From contig JAVBVS010000004.1 of assembly GCA_036677805.1 (NCBI GenBank), forward strand, positions 124,001 through 188,000: a stretch of DNA of 64,000 nucleotides, written 5' to 3'. Numbering within the stretch: position 1 is the stretch's first letter; each line of letters opens with the position of its first letter. A program made the translations under genes and the position numbers. Source of the stretch: SIG78 sp036677805. GTDB lineage: Bacteria > Verrucomicrobiota > Lentisphaeria > Victivallales > Victivallaceae. The notes beneath the pieces were generated by a model. The model was not told where the DNA came from, did not search any database, and saw only the letters and a program-made list of their open reading frames with translations. Below are positions 24,855-34,052 of the stretch, in pieces.

Positions 24855-25956
24855 AGGGAGCCACCAGGACCAGCCCCATACTGCCGACCAGCGTTTTGAC
24901 CACTTCGGCCGCGACATGGGGGTGGTTCAGGAATTCCCACGGCGAAATGCCTTCGGCCGCGAACATCATCAGCAAGGTGAGGTAGCCGCCGGAATAGGCC
25001 AGCAGCAGCGTGGTGGTCATCGTCCCGACCACGCTGCGCCCGATGCGGAAGCCCGACGCCGCCAGCGCCCGGCGCGACAATCCGGGACGGTGCGCGGCGA
25101 CTTCGTCCATGCCGGCGGCGACATCCATGCCGAGGTCCATCACCGCGCCCGAGGAGGCGAGAAAAATGCCGCCGATAAAAAGATCGGTCAGGTTCAGATT
25201 GCCGAAGCCCGAGTAAATCAGCGTCTGCGAATAGGGCATCACCGCGCCGTTGACCCGGAAGATATGGGTGAAGAGAATCGAGAGCACGCATCCGGTCAGG
25301 ATGCCGAGCATCGATCCGGCGAAGGCCGTCACGCCCTTGCGGTTCCAGCCCGCCACGATGAAGATGATGACCGCGGTCAGCAGCGTCACCGCGCCCAGCG
25401 TCACTGCGATCGGGTTCCAGCCGCGCAGACAAAGCGGAATCACCAGCTGCCACAGCACCTGGCAGGAAAAAATGAACGAAATCAGGGCTTTGAGTCCGGT
25501 CAGGCCGCCGAAGGCGATCAGGATCAGGGCGAAGGCCGCAAACAGCCACAGCGCGCGTTCGACGGTGAAAAATTCCTGCGCGTTGACGGTGCTTTGGCCG
25601 GGGACGCTGCCGGAAAGAACGCCGATCAAAATCACGTCGCCGGGCCGGTAGAGTTTGTCGAGTTCGATCTGGGCCCGCAGCAGGTTCTGGGCCGCGAAAT
25701 GCTGTCCGGACCGGTTTCCGCGCAGCACCTCGACTTCCAGCTCCTGATGGCCGTAGGTCAACAATCCCTGCATGGTCACGAAGCGGTTGTCCACGGTCAG
25801 TACCCGGGCCGGAACCTTTTCGCCGGACTGCCTGACCGGGGACGGCGGCGTCAGATGAATGGTCTGGAGCACCGCCCCGAAGGCGAGGAAGAAGAGAATC
25901 CATGCCAGATCGGCCCGATTTTTGCGCCAGAAATCCCGGACCCGGCGCCGGATCAT
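24811..25956 (-). CDS. YibE/F family membrane protein
   Basis: A 381-aa polytopic membrane protein of the YibE/F family, with an N-terminal anchor, a roughly 100-residue soluble portion (PARVLTVDN, YRPGDVILIG) and seven or eight transmembrane helices. Signature stretches include FGGLTGLKALISF, LASSGAVMDLGMDVAAGMDE and GTMTTTLLLAYSGGYL. Function is not established; transport has been proposed for the family. Start ATG 25956 overlaps the alkaline phosphatase stop by 4 nt (ATGA), so the two are translationally coupled. Confidence 0.85.
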   Translation of the reverse strand: MIRRRVRDFWRKNRADLAWILFFLAFGAVLQTIHLTPPSPVRQSGEKVPARVLTVDNRFVTMQGLLTYGHQELEVEVLRGNRSGQHFAAQNLLRAQIELDKLYRPGDVILIGVLSGSVPGQSTVNAQEFFTVERALWLFAAFALILIAFGGLTGLKALISFIFSCQVLWQLVIPLCLRGWNPIAVTLGAVTLLTAVIIFIVAGWNRKGVTAFAGSMLGILTGCVLSILFTHIFRVNGAVMPYSQTLIYSGFGNLNLTDLFIGGIFLASSGAVMDLGMDVAAGMDEVAAHRPGLSRRALAASGFRIGRSVVGTMTTTLLLAYSGGYLTLLMMFAAEGISPWEFLNHPHVAAEVVKTLVGSMGLVLVAPFTALVGACLLRRPQ

Positions 25957-27389
25957 GGCAATTGGTCCAGCATTGGCTTCAGCCGGTTGGCGATGTCGGT
26001 ATTGTCGCCCATGCCGGCGAACGCCGCGGCGTTTTTGCCCATGGCCGAGGTCGCCACCGGCAGCGCGGTGTGGGAATAGGAGGTCCACGCCACCCCGGCC
26101 TTGTTGTTGAGGATGTGGGTCAGCGTGACGCTCAGCGGATCGTAGCCGCCGTAAAGCAGTTCCTTGTTTTCGCCGGGCGCGTAACGGTTGTCGCCCATGG
26201 AGCGGAGAAACGCGGTCTTCACCCGTTCCTGCTCCTCGGAGTTGAGCACCATCGGGTCGTCGGCCGCGCCGGTGAATTTCAGCCCGAAATTGGCGGTGAT
26301 CGCCGGCTGAGCCGCTTCCGGGGTCATGTCGCCGGCTTTTTGCCACTGTTTGACCAGATCGCTGAAGGCGGTGGTCGAAATCTTCTGGTGCTGAAGCCGT
26401 TCGAGATAGCTCTTGTAATGCGTTCCGGCGAAGCCGAGGGTCAAGCCTCCGGTTTCATGGTCGCCGGTCACCACGATCAGGGTGTCGTCCGGATGTTTTT
26501 GCGCAAACGTGCAGGCTTGCCGGATCGCATCGTCGAAGGCGATGGTTTCACGGATGGCGGTCGCGGCGTCGTTGGCATGGCAGACCCAGTCGATCTTGCC
26601 GCCTTCGACCATCAGAAAGAAGCCTCGATCGCCGTCGAGGTATTCAATCGCCTTGGCGGTGATGTCGGCCAGCGTGACTTCGCCCGGCGCAAGGTCGATG
26701 CTGTAGGGCATGGCCTTGCTGTCGGCGAGGCGCGGACTGATCGCCAGCACCGGTCCGGGGGTGGCCGGAGTGATGGCGTCGAATTGTGCCTTGTCGGTGG
26801 CGACGGTGAATTTTTTGGCTTTGGCCACAGCGAAAATATCGGGCTGACCCTTGGCGGTCTGGCCGAGGAAGCCGCCGCCGCCGAAAAATTCATACGGCGT
26901 ATCGGTCAGCTGAGTGGCGATGCTGTAGTAGTCGCCGCGCGCCGTGACATGGGCGTAGAACGCGGCCGGAGTGGCGTGGTCGAGCGACACGCTGCTGATG
27001 ATGCCGACCTTGCGGCCGTTGCGGTGGGCGACTTCGGCCACCGATTCCAGCGGTTTGCCCGCGGGATCGACGCCGAGCATGCCGAAGTTGGTCTTGCTGC
27101 CGGTGGCGATGGCGGTGCCCGCCGCCGCCGAATCGGTGATGAAGGAGTCGGCGGCGTAAGTGGTGCTCATCCCCTGACTGGCCATGGCGTTCATCTTGAG
27201 GCCCTCATGGCCGGTTCGCTTGAGATACTCCTCCACCAGCATGCGCTGGGGCAGACTCATGCCGTCGCCGATGAACAGAAAGACATATTTGACCGGCTCC
27301 GCGCCGGTTTTTTCCGCGGCGGCGGCGAAGATTGCGCCGCTTGACAGCAGTATTGCGGCAAGGATGCATCCCAGCCAATGTTTCCGCAT
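25953..27389 (-). CDS. Alkaline phosphatase, secreted
   Basis: Periplasmic phosphomonoesterase of 478 aa. The signal peptide (MRKHWLGCILAAILLSSGAI) leads to the metal site FIGDGMS, the nucleophile serine in ITDSAAAGTAIATG (S87), VEGGKIDWVCHANDA, VTGDHETGG and SHTALPV, the complete set of zinc/magnesium ligand regions of the PhoA superfamily. It may scavenge phosphate or dephosphorylate sugar phosphates. It is the first gene of a pair with the YibE/F gene. Confidence 0.93.
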   Translation of the reverse strand: MRKHWLGCILAAILLSSGAIFAAAAEKTGAEPVKYVFLFIGDGMSLPQRMLVEEYLKRTGHEGLKMNAMASQGMSTTYAADSFITDSAAAGTAIATGSKTNFGMLGVDPAGKPLESVAEVAHRNGRKVGIISSVSLDHATPAAFYAHVTARGDYYSIATQLTDTPYEFFGGGGFLGQTAKGQPDIFAVAKAKKFTVATDKAQFDAITPATPGPVLAISPRLADSKAMPYSIDLAPGEVTLADITAKAIEYLDGDRGFFLMVEGGKIDWVCHANDAATAIRETIAFDDAIRQACTFAQKHPDDTLIVVTGDHETGGLTLGFAGTHYKSYLERLQHQKISTTAFSDLVKQWQKAGDMTPEAAQPAITANFGLKFTGAADDPMVLNSEEQERVKTAFLRSMGDNRYAPGENKELLYGGYDPLSVTLTHILNNKAGVAWTSYSHTALPVATSAMGKNAAAFAGMGDNTDIANRLKPMLDQLP

Positions 27390-27544
27390 GATCCATACTC
27401 CCAGAGGTAACAGTTTCCCATTCCATTAATATACCCGGCGGCGGCGGACTCCGCAAGCCGGCCGGGTTTGAAATTGATGAGAAAATCGTCAGAAAACCAT
27501 GGACCGCGGAGTATCCCGGACCAGCTCGGAAATGCCGCTTCCGG

Positions 27545-28597
27545 TCACAGTTCGGCGATGATCCGGTCGGTCATTGCCGAGGTCGTCGCCTGCCCGCCGA
27601 TGTCCGGCGTGCGCACCTTGCCTTCGCAAAGCACTCTGGCGATGGCCGACATCAGCAATCCGGCTTCCGCTTCCAGCTTCAAGTGCGAGAGCATCATCGC
27701 CGCCGCCCACAAGGTGCCGGTCGGATTGGCGATGCCCTTGCCCGCGATATCCGGCGCGGAGCCGTGGATGGGTTCGAACATGCTCGGGAAACGGCCTTCG
27801 GGATTGAGGTTGGCGGAGGGGGAAATCCCGATGCTGCCGAGCATGGCGGAGCCGAGATCGGTCAGGATGTCGCCGAAAAGATTGCTTGCCACCACCACCT
27901 GGAGCCGATCCGGGTGCATGATGAAGAATCCGGCCAGGGCATCGATATGCATCTGCCGGGCCTCCGTGGCCGGGTACTGCGCCGATACTTCCTGAAATAC
28001 CTTGTCCCAGAAAACCATCGAGTAATTGAGCGCGTTGGATTTGGTCGCGCTCATCACCTTGGACAGCCGGTGTTTCCGGGCGTATTCGAAGGCGTAGCGG
28101 ATGATCCGTTCCGTTCCTTTGCGGGTGAAGACCGCTTCCTGAACCGCGGTTTCCTCCGGAGTGCCGGAGTTGCGGATTTCGCCTTTGCCGCAATATTCAC
28201 CTTCGGAATTTTCCCGGATCACCACGAAATCGATGGCTTCGTTTTTGATCGGCGACGAAAGTCCCGGCAGCAGTTTGACCGGGCGCAGATTTACATACTG
28301 ATCGAATTGGACCCGGATCGGCAGCAGGAGTTCGCGCAGCGAAACATGGTCCGGGACGCCGGGAAATCCGACCGCGCCGAGGAGAATGGCATCGCAGTCG
28401 GCCAGAATCCTGAGGCCGTCGGCCGGCATCATGCGGCCGGTCTTGAGATAGTATTGGCAACTCCACGGCAGCGTCTGGAAGTCGAATTCGATGCCGCCGC
28501 TCCGGCATGCCAGCGCCTCAAGCGTACGCACGGCTTCCTGAATCACATCGACGCCGATGCCGTCGCCGGGAATGAGTTTGATGACGAATTTTTTCAT
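27545..28597 (-). CDS. Tartrate/D-malate dehydrogenase-type beta-decarboxylating enzyme
   Basis: NAD-dependent oxidative decarboxylase of the isocitrate/isopropylmalate dehydrogenase superfamily, 350 aa. The N-terminal LIPGDGIGVDV and the WSCQYYLKTGRMMPADG block are typical of tartrate and D-malate dehydrogenases rather than LeuB. Also present are the substrate-binding VIRENSEGEY, metal-binding NLFGDILTDLG and nucleotide-binding FEPIHGSAPDIAG. It is not near leu or TCA genes, which supports a hydroxy-acid catabolic role. The choice among tartrate, D-malate and related acids is open. Confidence 0.85.
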   Translation of the reverse strand: MKKFVIKLIPGDGIGVDVIQEAVRTLEALACRSGGIEFDFQTLPWSCQYYLKTGRMMPADGLRILADCDAILLGAVGFPGVPDHVSLRELLLPIRVQFDQYVNLRPVKLLPGLSSPIKNEAIDFVVIRENSEGEYCGKGEIRNSGTPEETAVQEAVFTRKGTERIIRYAFEYARKHRLSKVMSATKSNALNYSMVFWDKVFQEVSAQYPATEARQMHIDALAGFFIMHPDRLQVVVASNLFGDILTDLGSAMLGSIGISPSANLNPEGRFPSMFEPIHGSAPDIAGKGIANPTGTLWAAAMMLSHLKLEAEAGLLMSAIARVLCEGKVRTPDIGGQATTSAMTDRIIAEL

Positions 28598-28634
28598 GAA
28601 ATACTTGCCTTTCGGGGTTGAATGTCGATCAGAA

Positions 28635-29399
28635 TCATGACGGTTGCAGCGCGGTGAACTGCAGCACCGGCAGTTCGCGGCCGCGGAGTTCGGGCCAGGC
28701 CTGCCGGAGCCGGGCGAAATCGTCCCGCAGCCGGAAGCAGTCGAGCGGCAGGGTGAATTCGTCGTGATGCACTGGGATCAGGGTGCGGAAACGGATATGG
28801 CGCAGGAGTTCCGGGAAGCCCGGCTTCCAGCGGCTGATGCCGCAGATGAAGCAGTCGCACTCCAGACCGTCGACTGCGGGCAGATGCAGATTGGCCGAGC
28901 CGGCATTGAGGATGCGCAGCCGGTCCCACTCGATCAGGAAGGCGAAGACCTCGCCGCAAAGCCAATCGGCCTTGTCCGACACCCGTTCCGGCACACGGTC
29001 GTAAAAACCGGAATGAAGCACCGGTTCCATATGCTTCGACTCCAGCACGGTAACCCGGACTCCGCCGGGAAACTCCAGCCGTTCGCCGGGGTGGATTTCG
29101 TGCAGATGCGCCTCCGGCACGGCGCAGGCTCGCATCAGATTGCAGGCGGTTTTCGAAGCATAAAGCACGGTTCCGGTCCGGCGGATGATTTCCGGCATAT
29201 CCGGCAGGTGATCCCAGTGAGCGTGGGTCATCAGCACGAAATCCGGTCGCCGGGTGATATAGCGGGCGACTTCGCCCGGAATGGTCAGCCGGTGCGGATC
29301 GCGGCTGACATAGGGGTCGATCAGGCAGGAACCGCCGGGATAGCGGAACTCCAGCGCATTGATGCCCAGCCAGCGGAGCGCGATGTCGGAATCAGTCAT
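28635..29399 (-). CDS. MBL-fold metallo-hydrolase (UlaG-like)
   Basis: A 254-aa metallo-beta-lactamase-fold enzyme. The motif LMTHAHWDHLPD supplies the HxHxDH zinc ligands, and IPVHHDEF carries a late His. The opening LRWLGINALEF and LIDPYVS resemble the UlaG (ascorbate-6-phosphate lactonase) branch. The frame extends to 29495, but the start is put at ATG 29399 (MTDSDIALRW), where similarity begins. It is 37 nt downstream of nothing else on this strand except the metallophosphoesterase region and 37 nt upstream of the dehydrogenase. Substrate unknown. Confidence 0.82.
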   Translation of the reverse strand: MTDSDIALRWLGINALEFRYPGGSCLIDPYVSRDPHRLTIPGEVARYITRRPDFVLMTHAHWDHLPDMPEIIRRTGTVLYASKTACNLMRACAVPEAHLHEIHPGERLEFPGGVRVTVLESKHMEPVLHSGFYDRVPERVSDKADWLCGEVFAFLIEWDRLRILNAGSANLHLPAVDGLECDCFICGISRWKPGFPELLRHIRFRTLIPVHHDEFTLPLDCFRLRDDFARLRQAWPELRGRELPVLQFTALQPS

Positions 29400-29542
29400 A
29401 TGGAATCGCCATACCGAATCGTCCGGGCCTGGCGAAGCGACCGCGCTTTGCCGTGCCCGGCGCGGGTTGTTCCGAATAAAATACCACCGTTTCACGGTTT
29501 TGCCAAGCGGCCGGTCGGCTCATTCTCGAATAATTTCAATAT

Positions 29543-30604
29543 TTATGGCATAAGTTTGAACGTTATTGTCGGATTGGCCGCGCCCCGGTGATGAATGTCG
29601 GCGGCAATACCGTCGTCCGTGATCCGCAGGATATTGAACCCGGGCGCGGTGGAATAATCGGCGTAGGTTTCGATTTTGCCGGTGAATTCCTCCAGCATTT
29701 TGCCGGCGGGAGTCTGCTTGCTCATTTCACCGGCAATGATCGGATTGGCGAAAAATGCCGTGCCGTCGCCCCGGGCGGGGATGGCGAGGTGCGCCGCCCG
29801 GGGCGGCACCAGACTGAAGTTGGTCAGCTGGACGACGGTGCCTTCCGGCGAGCGGTAACGCGTGAATACGGTCCGATGAATGTGTCCGCAGAGCACGACG
29901 GCATGGCGTTCGGCCAGCAGCTTGAGCAGTTGCGCGCGTTCTTCCGGCCGGTTTTCAGGACGGTAGAAAACGATGTCGGCATAGCCCCTGGTACAGGGAA
30001 TGACCGGGAAATGGGTCAGAAAGAAGACGTAACGCGCGTCCGGATGCGCCGCCAGCGTCGTTGCGACGAACTTGAGGTCGGGTTTCATGCAGTCGAAGAA
30101 AATATAGAGGTCGCGGTCGTGGATCAGCGTGTAGTTGGCGGTTCCGGTCGCGTCGCCGGATTGTTCAATGGCTTGATTCAGATAGGGCAGCATCACCGCG
30201 TCGTAGCCCGCCTTCGCGCCTTCGCCGCGGACGTCATGGTTGCCTTTGAGCGCGTAGAACGGGCAGGCCAGATTCTTCTGGAATATCGCCAGCGCATTCC
30301 GGCAGGATTGTTCCTGCAACGCCCGACTGCCGCAGTCGCCCTGAATCATGTCGCCCAGATGGACTGCGAAAGCCACATCCTGCCCGGACCGGCCGCCCGC
30401 CGCGCGGAGCATCTCCGGTACGCTTTGCCGCCAGCAATCCAGATTCCGGTTGAGTTCCTTTTGGCGCGCGACGGTCAAATTTTCCGTTCCGATTCGAACC
30501 TCCGGCGAGTCGTAGTGGGTATCGCCGAACACCATCACCTCATACGCCAGCGTCTGAACGCACCACATTGCAATCACTGCCGGCAACCACCACATCCGCA
30601 ACAC
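29543..30604 (-). CDS. Calcineurin-like metallophosphoesterase, exported
   Basis: A 353-aa phosphoesterase. All five metallophosphoesterase motifs are visible: VFGDTHYD, HLGDMIQGD, LKGNHDVR, FLTHFPV and LCGHIH. The hydrophobic N-terminus (MWWLPAVIAMWCVQTLAYE) looks like a signal peptide, placing it in the periplasm. The start is GTG 30604 with AAAGGCGG upstream; ATG 30595 is an alternative. Substrate is not inferable. It is divergent from the GH130 locus across a 383-nt gap. Confidence 0.88.
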   Translation of the reverse strand: MLRMWWLPAVIAMWCVQTLAYEVMVFGDTHYDSPEVRIGTENLTVARQKELNRNLDCWRQSVPEMLRAAGGRSGQDVAFAVHLGDMIQGDCGSRALQEQSCRNALAIFQKNLACPFYALKGNHDVRGEGAKAGYDAVMLPYLNQAIEQSGDATGTANYTLIHDRDLYIFFDCMKPDLKFVATTLAAHPDARYVFFLTHFPVIPCTRGYADIVFYRPENRPEERAQLLKLLAERHAVVLCGHIHRTVFTRYRSPEGTVVQLTNFSLVPPRAAHLAIPARGDGTAFFANPIIAGEMSKQTPAGKMLEEFTGKIETYADYSTAPGFNILRITDDGIAADIHHRGAANPTITFKLMP

Positions 30605-30987
30605 TTCGCTACCGCCTTTCCGGTGAGACCGGGTTCCATGAACCGACGTTATTCCGAGCTCCGGATACCAATTTATCCTGCTTTCCCCAACAAATCAAGG
30701 TCGGGATCAAAAAATCATCGTCCTCCGATGGTGTCCTTGGCGGAACGGTATTTTAATGATGTGAAAACCCGGCGCTTGACGGGGATGCCGTCCGTCCGCA
30801 TTCGACAATGCTCGGGATTATAGTTGAATCCGGCTGAATTCACGGAATGAATGACACAATATTTGACGCAGAGAAGCCGTCTTTGCGACTGAAATTCCGG
30901 CAAATCAGTTGACGGGATATCATTTTTATCTTATATTTTTCAAGTGAGTGCTCGGTATCTCAAATCATTATTCAATCATGGGTCATT
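30605..30987. other. 383-nt gene-free divergent region
   Basis: The region separates the metallophosphoesterase from the GH130 gene. A 62-codon minus-strand frame (30715-30903) has no recognisable features. The only clear element is the promoter at 30909-30937. Confidence 0.5.
30909..30937 (+). promoter_or_regulatory. Promoter of the GH130 gene
   Basis: TTGACG (30909-30914), a 17-nt AT-rich spacer and TATATT (30932-30937) lie 50 nt before the start codon. This is one of the best sigma70-like matches in the window. Confidence 0.65.
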
Positions 30988-32193
30988 ATGCTGAACTTCA
31001 CCAGACGCAAACTCCTCGGTCCGCAGGGCAATTGTCCGTGGGCGAATCAAATGGTGTTGAATCCGGCAATGATTGCCGATCCGGCCGATCCGGAAACGCT
31101 GCATATGCTTTTTCGGGCTACCGGCGCTTGGGCGCAGGCGCAAATTCCCGGCAAACCGCTGCCTTATCCGATTTTTCTGGGATACGCGGTCAGCCGCAAT
31201 CGCGGACAAGATTGGGATTTTGATTTCAGCCGTCCGGCGTTGGCTCCCCGGTTGGAATATGATCGGAAGCGCTTTATTGACAGCAGTTTCCGCGCCGGAC
31301 GCATGTTCGATTATGCCAATGGTTGCATTGAGGACCCCCGCTTGTTTTATTTTGAGAATCAGCTTTATCTGACCGCGGCCTGCCGGGCGTTCCCGCCGGG
31401 GCCTTACTGGGAGCACGACGATCCGGTCCAGTGCATGCCGGAGTGGGCATTGACGGATGAGATGTCTTGCGGCCGGGCGGTGTCGGAAAATCGCACCGTC
31501 ACCATGTTGTATCGGGTTGATCTCGCCAGGTTGGCGCAACGCGATTATGACCGGGCGTTTGCCGTTGTCGCGCCGCTGCATCGGGGAGACCTCAGCGACG
31601 ACCGCGATGTCGTACTGTTTCCGCGCCGGCTCAGAATCGCCGGCCGGGAACGCATCGTCTGCCTGCATCGTCCCAAAACCCCGTGGAGTTATCCGGTCGG
31701 TGCCGGATTGGACCGCCCGTCAATTTTTATGGCCCTGGGAGACGCGCTGGATGATTTCTATTGCGGCAGAGCGTCGAATTTCGTCCTGGCGGTTCCGGAA
31801 TTTCCGTGGGAAGCCAACCGGATCGGCGCCAGTTTCGCTCCGATCGAAACCCGGCCCGGAGAGTGGCTGTTGCCCTATCACGGCAAGCAGGACGACCGGG
31901 TCGGCTACACTCAGAGTTTTATGTTGCTCCGGGAATGTTCCGAAGGAATTCCGCGAATCGTCGCCCGTCCCCGAGCGCGCCTGCTCTACGCAACCGAACC
32001 CTGGGAATTGGAGGGGGAATTTACGGTTCCATGTCTCTTCACCTGTTCCGGCATAAGACTTTCGGATGGGACATTGCTGATGGGGTATGGCGCGGCGGAT
32101 CAGAAGATCGGGTTGCTCTCCGTCAACTGGGATGCGCTTTTGACGCGGCTTCGGCAGGCGGCCGCGCCGGCTTCGGCACAATCCGGCGAATAA
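30988..32193 (+). CDS. GH130 family protein (mannoside phosphorylase/hydrolase-type), first copy
   Basis: A 401-aa five-bladed beta-propeller enzyme without signal peptide. The catalytic-region motif GCIEDPRLFYFENQLYLTA (E115, D116) is the GH130 core, and LLPYHGKQDDRVGYTQSF fits the phosphate/sugar-binding loop with YHG. GH130 members phosphorolyse or hydrolyse beta-mannosides in the cytoplasm. It differs clearly from the second GH130 gene at 39291, so the two probably act on different linkages. It precedes the regulator gene at 32386 with its own upstream promoter. Confidence 0.75.
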   Translation: MLNFTRRKLLGPQGNCPWANQMVLNPAMIADPADPETLHMLFRATGAWAQAQIPGKPLPYPIFLGYAVSRNRGQDWDFDFSRPALAPRLEYDRKRFIDSSFRAGRMFDYANGCIEDPRLFYFENQLYLTAACRAFPPGPYWEHDDPVQCMPEWALTDEMSCGRAVSENRTVTMLYRVDLARLAQRDYDRAFAVVAPLHRGDLSDDRDVVLFPRRLRIAGRERIVCLHRPKTPWSYPVGAGLDRPSIFMALGDALDDFYCGRASNFVLAVPEFPWEANRIGASFAPIETRPGEWLLPYHGKQDDRVGYTQSFMLLRECSEGIPRIVARPRARLLYATEPWELEGEFTVPCLFTCSGIRLSDGTLLMGYGAADQKIGLLSVNWDALLTRLRQAAAPASAQSGE

Positions 32194-32318
32194 AAACCGG
32201 GCCGGCCGGCCTCAGTCGATTTTCGTCGCGGAAGGCGGTATTTTCAGCGCCGCGATCATTTGGCACACCATATGACACAGAAGGCGGGGTTTTTCCATGG
32301 AAATTTCTCTTTCCGGGG

Positions 32319-32347
32319 TTGATCGGGTGCTGATTTTATTTTATATT
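32319..32347 (+). promoter_or_regulatory. Promoter of the regulator gene / locus
   Basis: TTGATC (32319-32324), a 17-nt spacer and TATATT (32342-32347) lie 38 nt before the GntR/LacI-type gene. They may drive the operon running to 41711. Confidence 0.6.
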
Positions 32348-32385
32348 TAGATTGCAATAAGAAATTAATCGGGAAAGCACAGGCG

Positions 32386-33474
32386 ATGAAGATATCGACA
32401 CAGCGTCTTGACACAGCCAGAAACTACATGGCCGGATGTTTTTCCCGTCCGACGGCAGATGGCAAGCTGCCGCCGCTGCGCACCATGATCCGCGAAAGCG
32501 GCACCTCCCGTACCGCGATCACCCGGATTCTTGAAGAATATGAAGAACGCGGCCTGATTCAGCGCCGGGCCCGGATCGGCACGGTCAAAAACGATTTGGC
32601 CGGCATGCGGATCATTGACCTCGTCGCCTGCCATGATGAAGGTTATTCCAAGGCGGGAACCGGCTTCCTTTACGACTGCATTCTCGGATTGATCAAAACC
32701 GCCACCGAAGAAAAATACATGACCCGCCTCCATTCGGTGGCTCAGGACAATTCCATCGAAAAATATCTGACCATCGCCCGGCAGCGCGATTCCGCCGGCT
32801 TCGTGCTTCTGGAACCCAATATGTGCGAAATCATCAGCACGTTTCGCAAAACCGGGAAACCGGTGGTGGCGTTATTTTCCCAGGGGCGTTTTCTGAATGT
32901 CGATCAGGTGGTCAACGCCGTCAGCATCATCCGCATGCAGATGGAACACCTGATCGGTCTGGGGCACTCGAAGATTCTTTATCTCCGGGAAGAATTTCCG
33001 TTTTACCAGGGCATCACCATGATGTCGCGCCGGCTGGAATATTACAATATCATGGCCCGGAACGGCTTTCCGATTCCGGCTCATTGGCGTACCGAATATC
33101 TGCCGGGTGAATTGCGTTCGGCATTGGAATGCGCCTTTGCCCGGGAACCCCGTCCGACCGCATTGATCGTTTATGATCTCGATGTGGCGCAGACGTACGA
33201 TTTTTTGAAAGAAAAGGGATATCGCATCGGGTCCGATGTTTCGGTCATGGCCACGGATGGCGCAAGTATGCTCAATCATCTGGAGCCTTCCGTAACCACG
33301 CTGGTCAGCCATGCCACGCATACCGTAAAAAGCGTCTGGTCACTGCTGGAGAAACAGCGCGGCGGCAATGATGAACCCTGTACGTTGGAGGTCATGTTGA
33401 CATTCCGCCAGGGCCGTTCAACCGGACGTCCGATCCATGAAGAAAACAAACCCCGAGGAGAACAGGAACGATGA
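32386..33474 (+). CDS. GntR-type HTH / LacI-type sensor transcriptional regulator
   Basis: A 362-aa repressor-like protein. The N-terminal winged helix (LPPLRTMIRESGTSRTAITR, then YEERGLIQRRARIGT) is GntR-like, while residues from about 80 form a periplasmic-binding-protein-like sensor (SAGFVLLEPN, HLIGLGHSKILYLRE, PTALIVYDLDVAQ, ATDGASMLNHLEPSVTTL) as in LacI family. It presumably senses a sugar and controls the following genes. Its stop overlaps the next start (ATGA), so it is translated as part of the operon. Confidence 0.85.
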   Translation: MKISTQRLDTARNYMAGCFSRPTADGKLPPLRTMIRESGTSRTAITRILEEYEERGLIQRRARIGTVKNDLAGMRIIDLVACHDEGYSKAGTGFLYDCILGLIKTATEEKYMTRLHSVAQDNSIEKYLTIARQRDSAGFVLLEPNMCEIISTFRKTGKPVVALFSQGRFLNVDQVVNAVSIIRMQMEHLIGLGHSKILYLREEFPFYQGITMMSRRLEYYNIMARNGFPIPAHWRTEYLPGELRSALECAFAREPRPTALIVYDLDVAQTYDFLKEKGYRIGSDVSVMATDGASMLNHLEPSVTTLVSHATHTVKSVWSLLEKQRGGNDEPCTLEVMLTFRQGRSTGRPIHEENKPRGEQER

Positions 33475-34043
33475 AAACCGGACTGATGGCGCTGCTGCTG
33501 GTGGGATTGGGTTTCGCAACCCTGGCCGCAGAATCGGAAAATCTGCTTAAAAACGGCGATTTCGAAGACGGGCTGCGGCATTGGCAGGTGCCGGCCTGGT
33601 TTAAAAACGGTTTGACGCCGGAAGCCGATCCCGGCGTCAATCAGGGGCCCGGCAACGGTTCGTTGAAGCTGGCCGGCCGAGATGCCAGCCAGGGGTATGT
33701 CATTCAACAAATCGTAATTCCTGCCGACGCCAAGCGTCTGCGGATTTCCGGCTGGATGAAAACCCAGGGGTTCCAAAATGCCTGGGCGGCCAGGATTCAG
33801 GTCGAAATTTTCAATGCCAAAAGCGAAAAAGTCGGTCCCGGTTTTCCCATGATCACCCCTGTCCGGAACAGCGATACCGATTGGACTGAGTATGGCAGGG
33901 ATATCGAGTTGCCGGAAGGCGCGCGTTATTTTCGAGTCATATTGCTGACCCAGTATCCGACCAAGCCGACGCCCAATGCGGGAATCGTATGGTTCGACAA
34001 TATCATGGTCACCCGCATCGCAGAGCCGGAAAAACAGGAATAA
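33471..34043 (+). CDS. Small secreted carbohydrate-binding-like protein
   Basis: A 190-aa exported protein made of a signal peptide (MKTGLMALLLVGLGFATLA) and one beta-sandwich domain. NLLKNGDFEDGLRHWQVPAW, LRISGWMKTQG and a final WFDNIMVTRI match the CBM4/9-like sandwich seen at the N-terminus of many secreted glycosidases. It resembles residues about 25-190 of the 1013-aa protein at 36215 (NGDPSFEQSQGGWNVPPWF, YRVAGWMKK), suggesting duplication. No catalytic motif is seen. Start codon overlaps the regulator stop. Confidence 0.7.
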   Translation: MKTGLMALLLVGLGFATLAAESENLLKNGDFEDGLRHWQVPAWFKNGLTPEADPGVNQGPGNGSLKLAGRDASQGYVIQQIVIPADAKRLRISGWMKTQGFQNAWAARIQVEIFNAKSEKVGPGFPMITPVRNSDTDWTEYGRDIELPEGARYFRVILLTQYPTKPTPNAGIVWFDNIMVTRIAEPEKQE

Positions 34044-34052
34044 ACCCGACTC

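Noticed and set aside
30715..30903. 62-codon minus-strand frame in the divergent gap
   Set aside because: Possible remnant, but no recognisable motif, so not listed as a gene.
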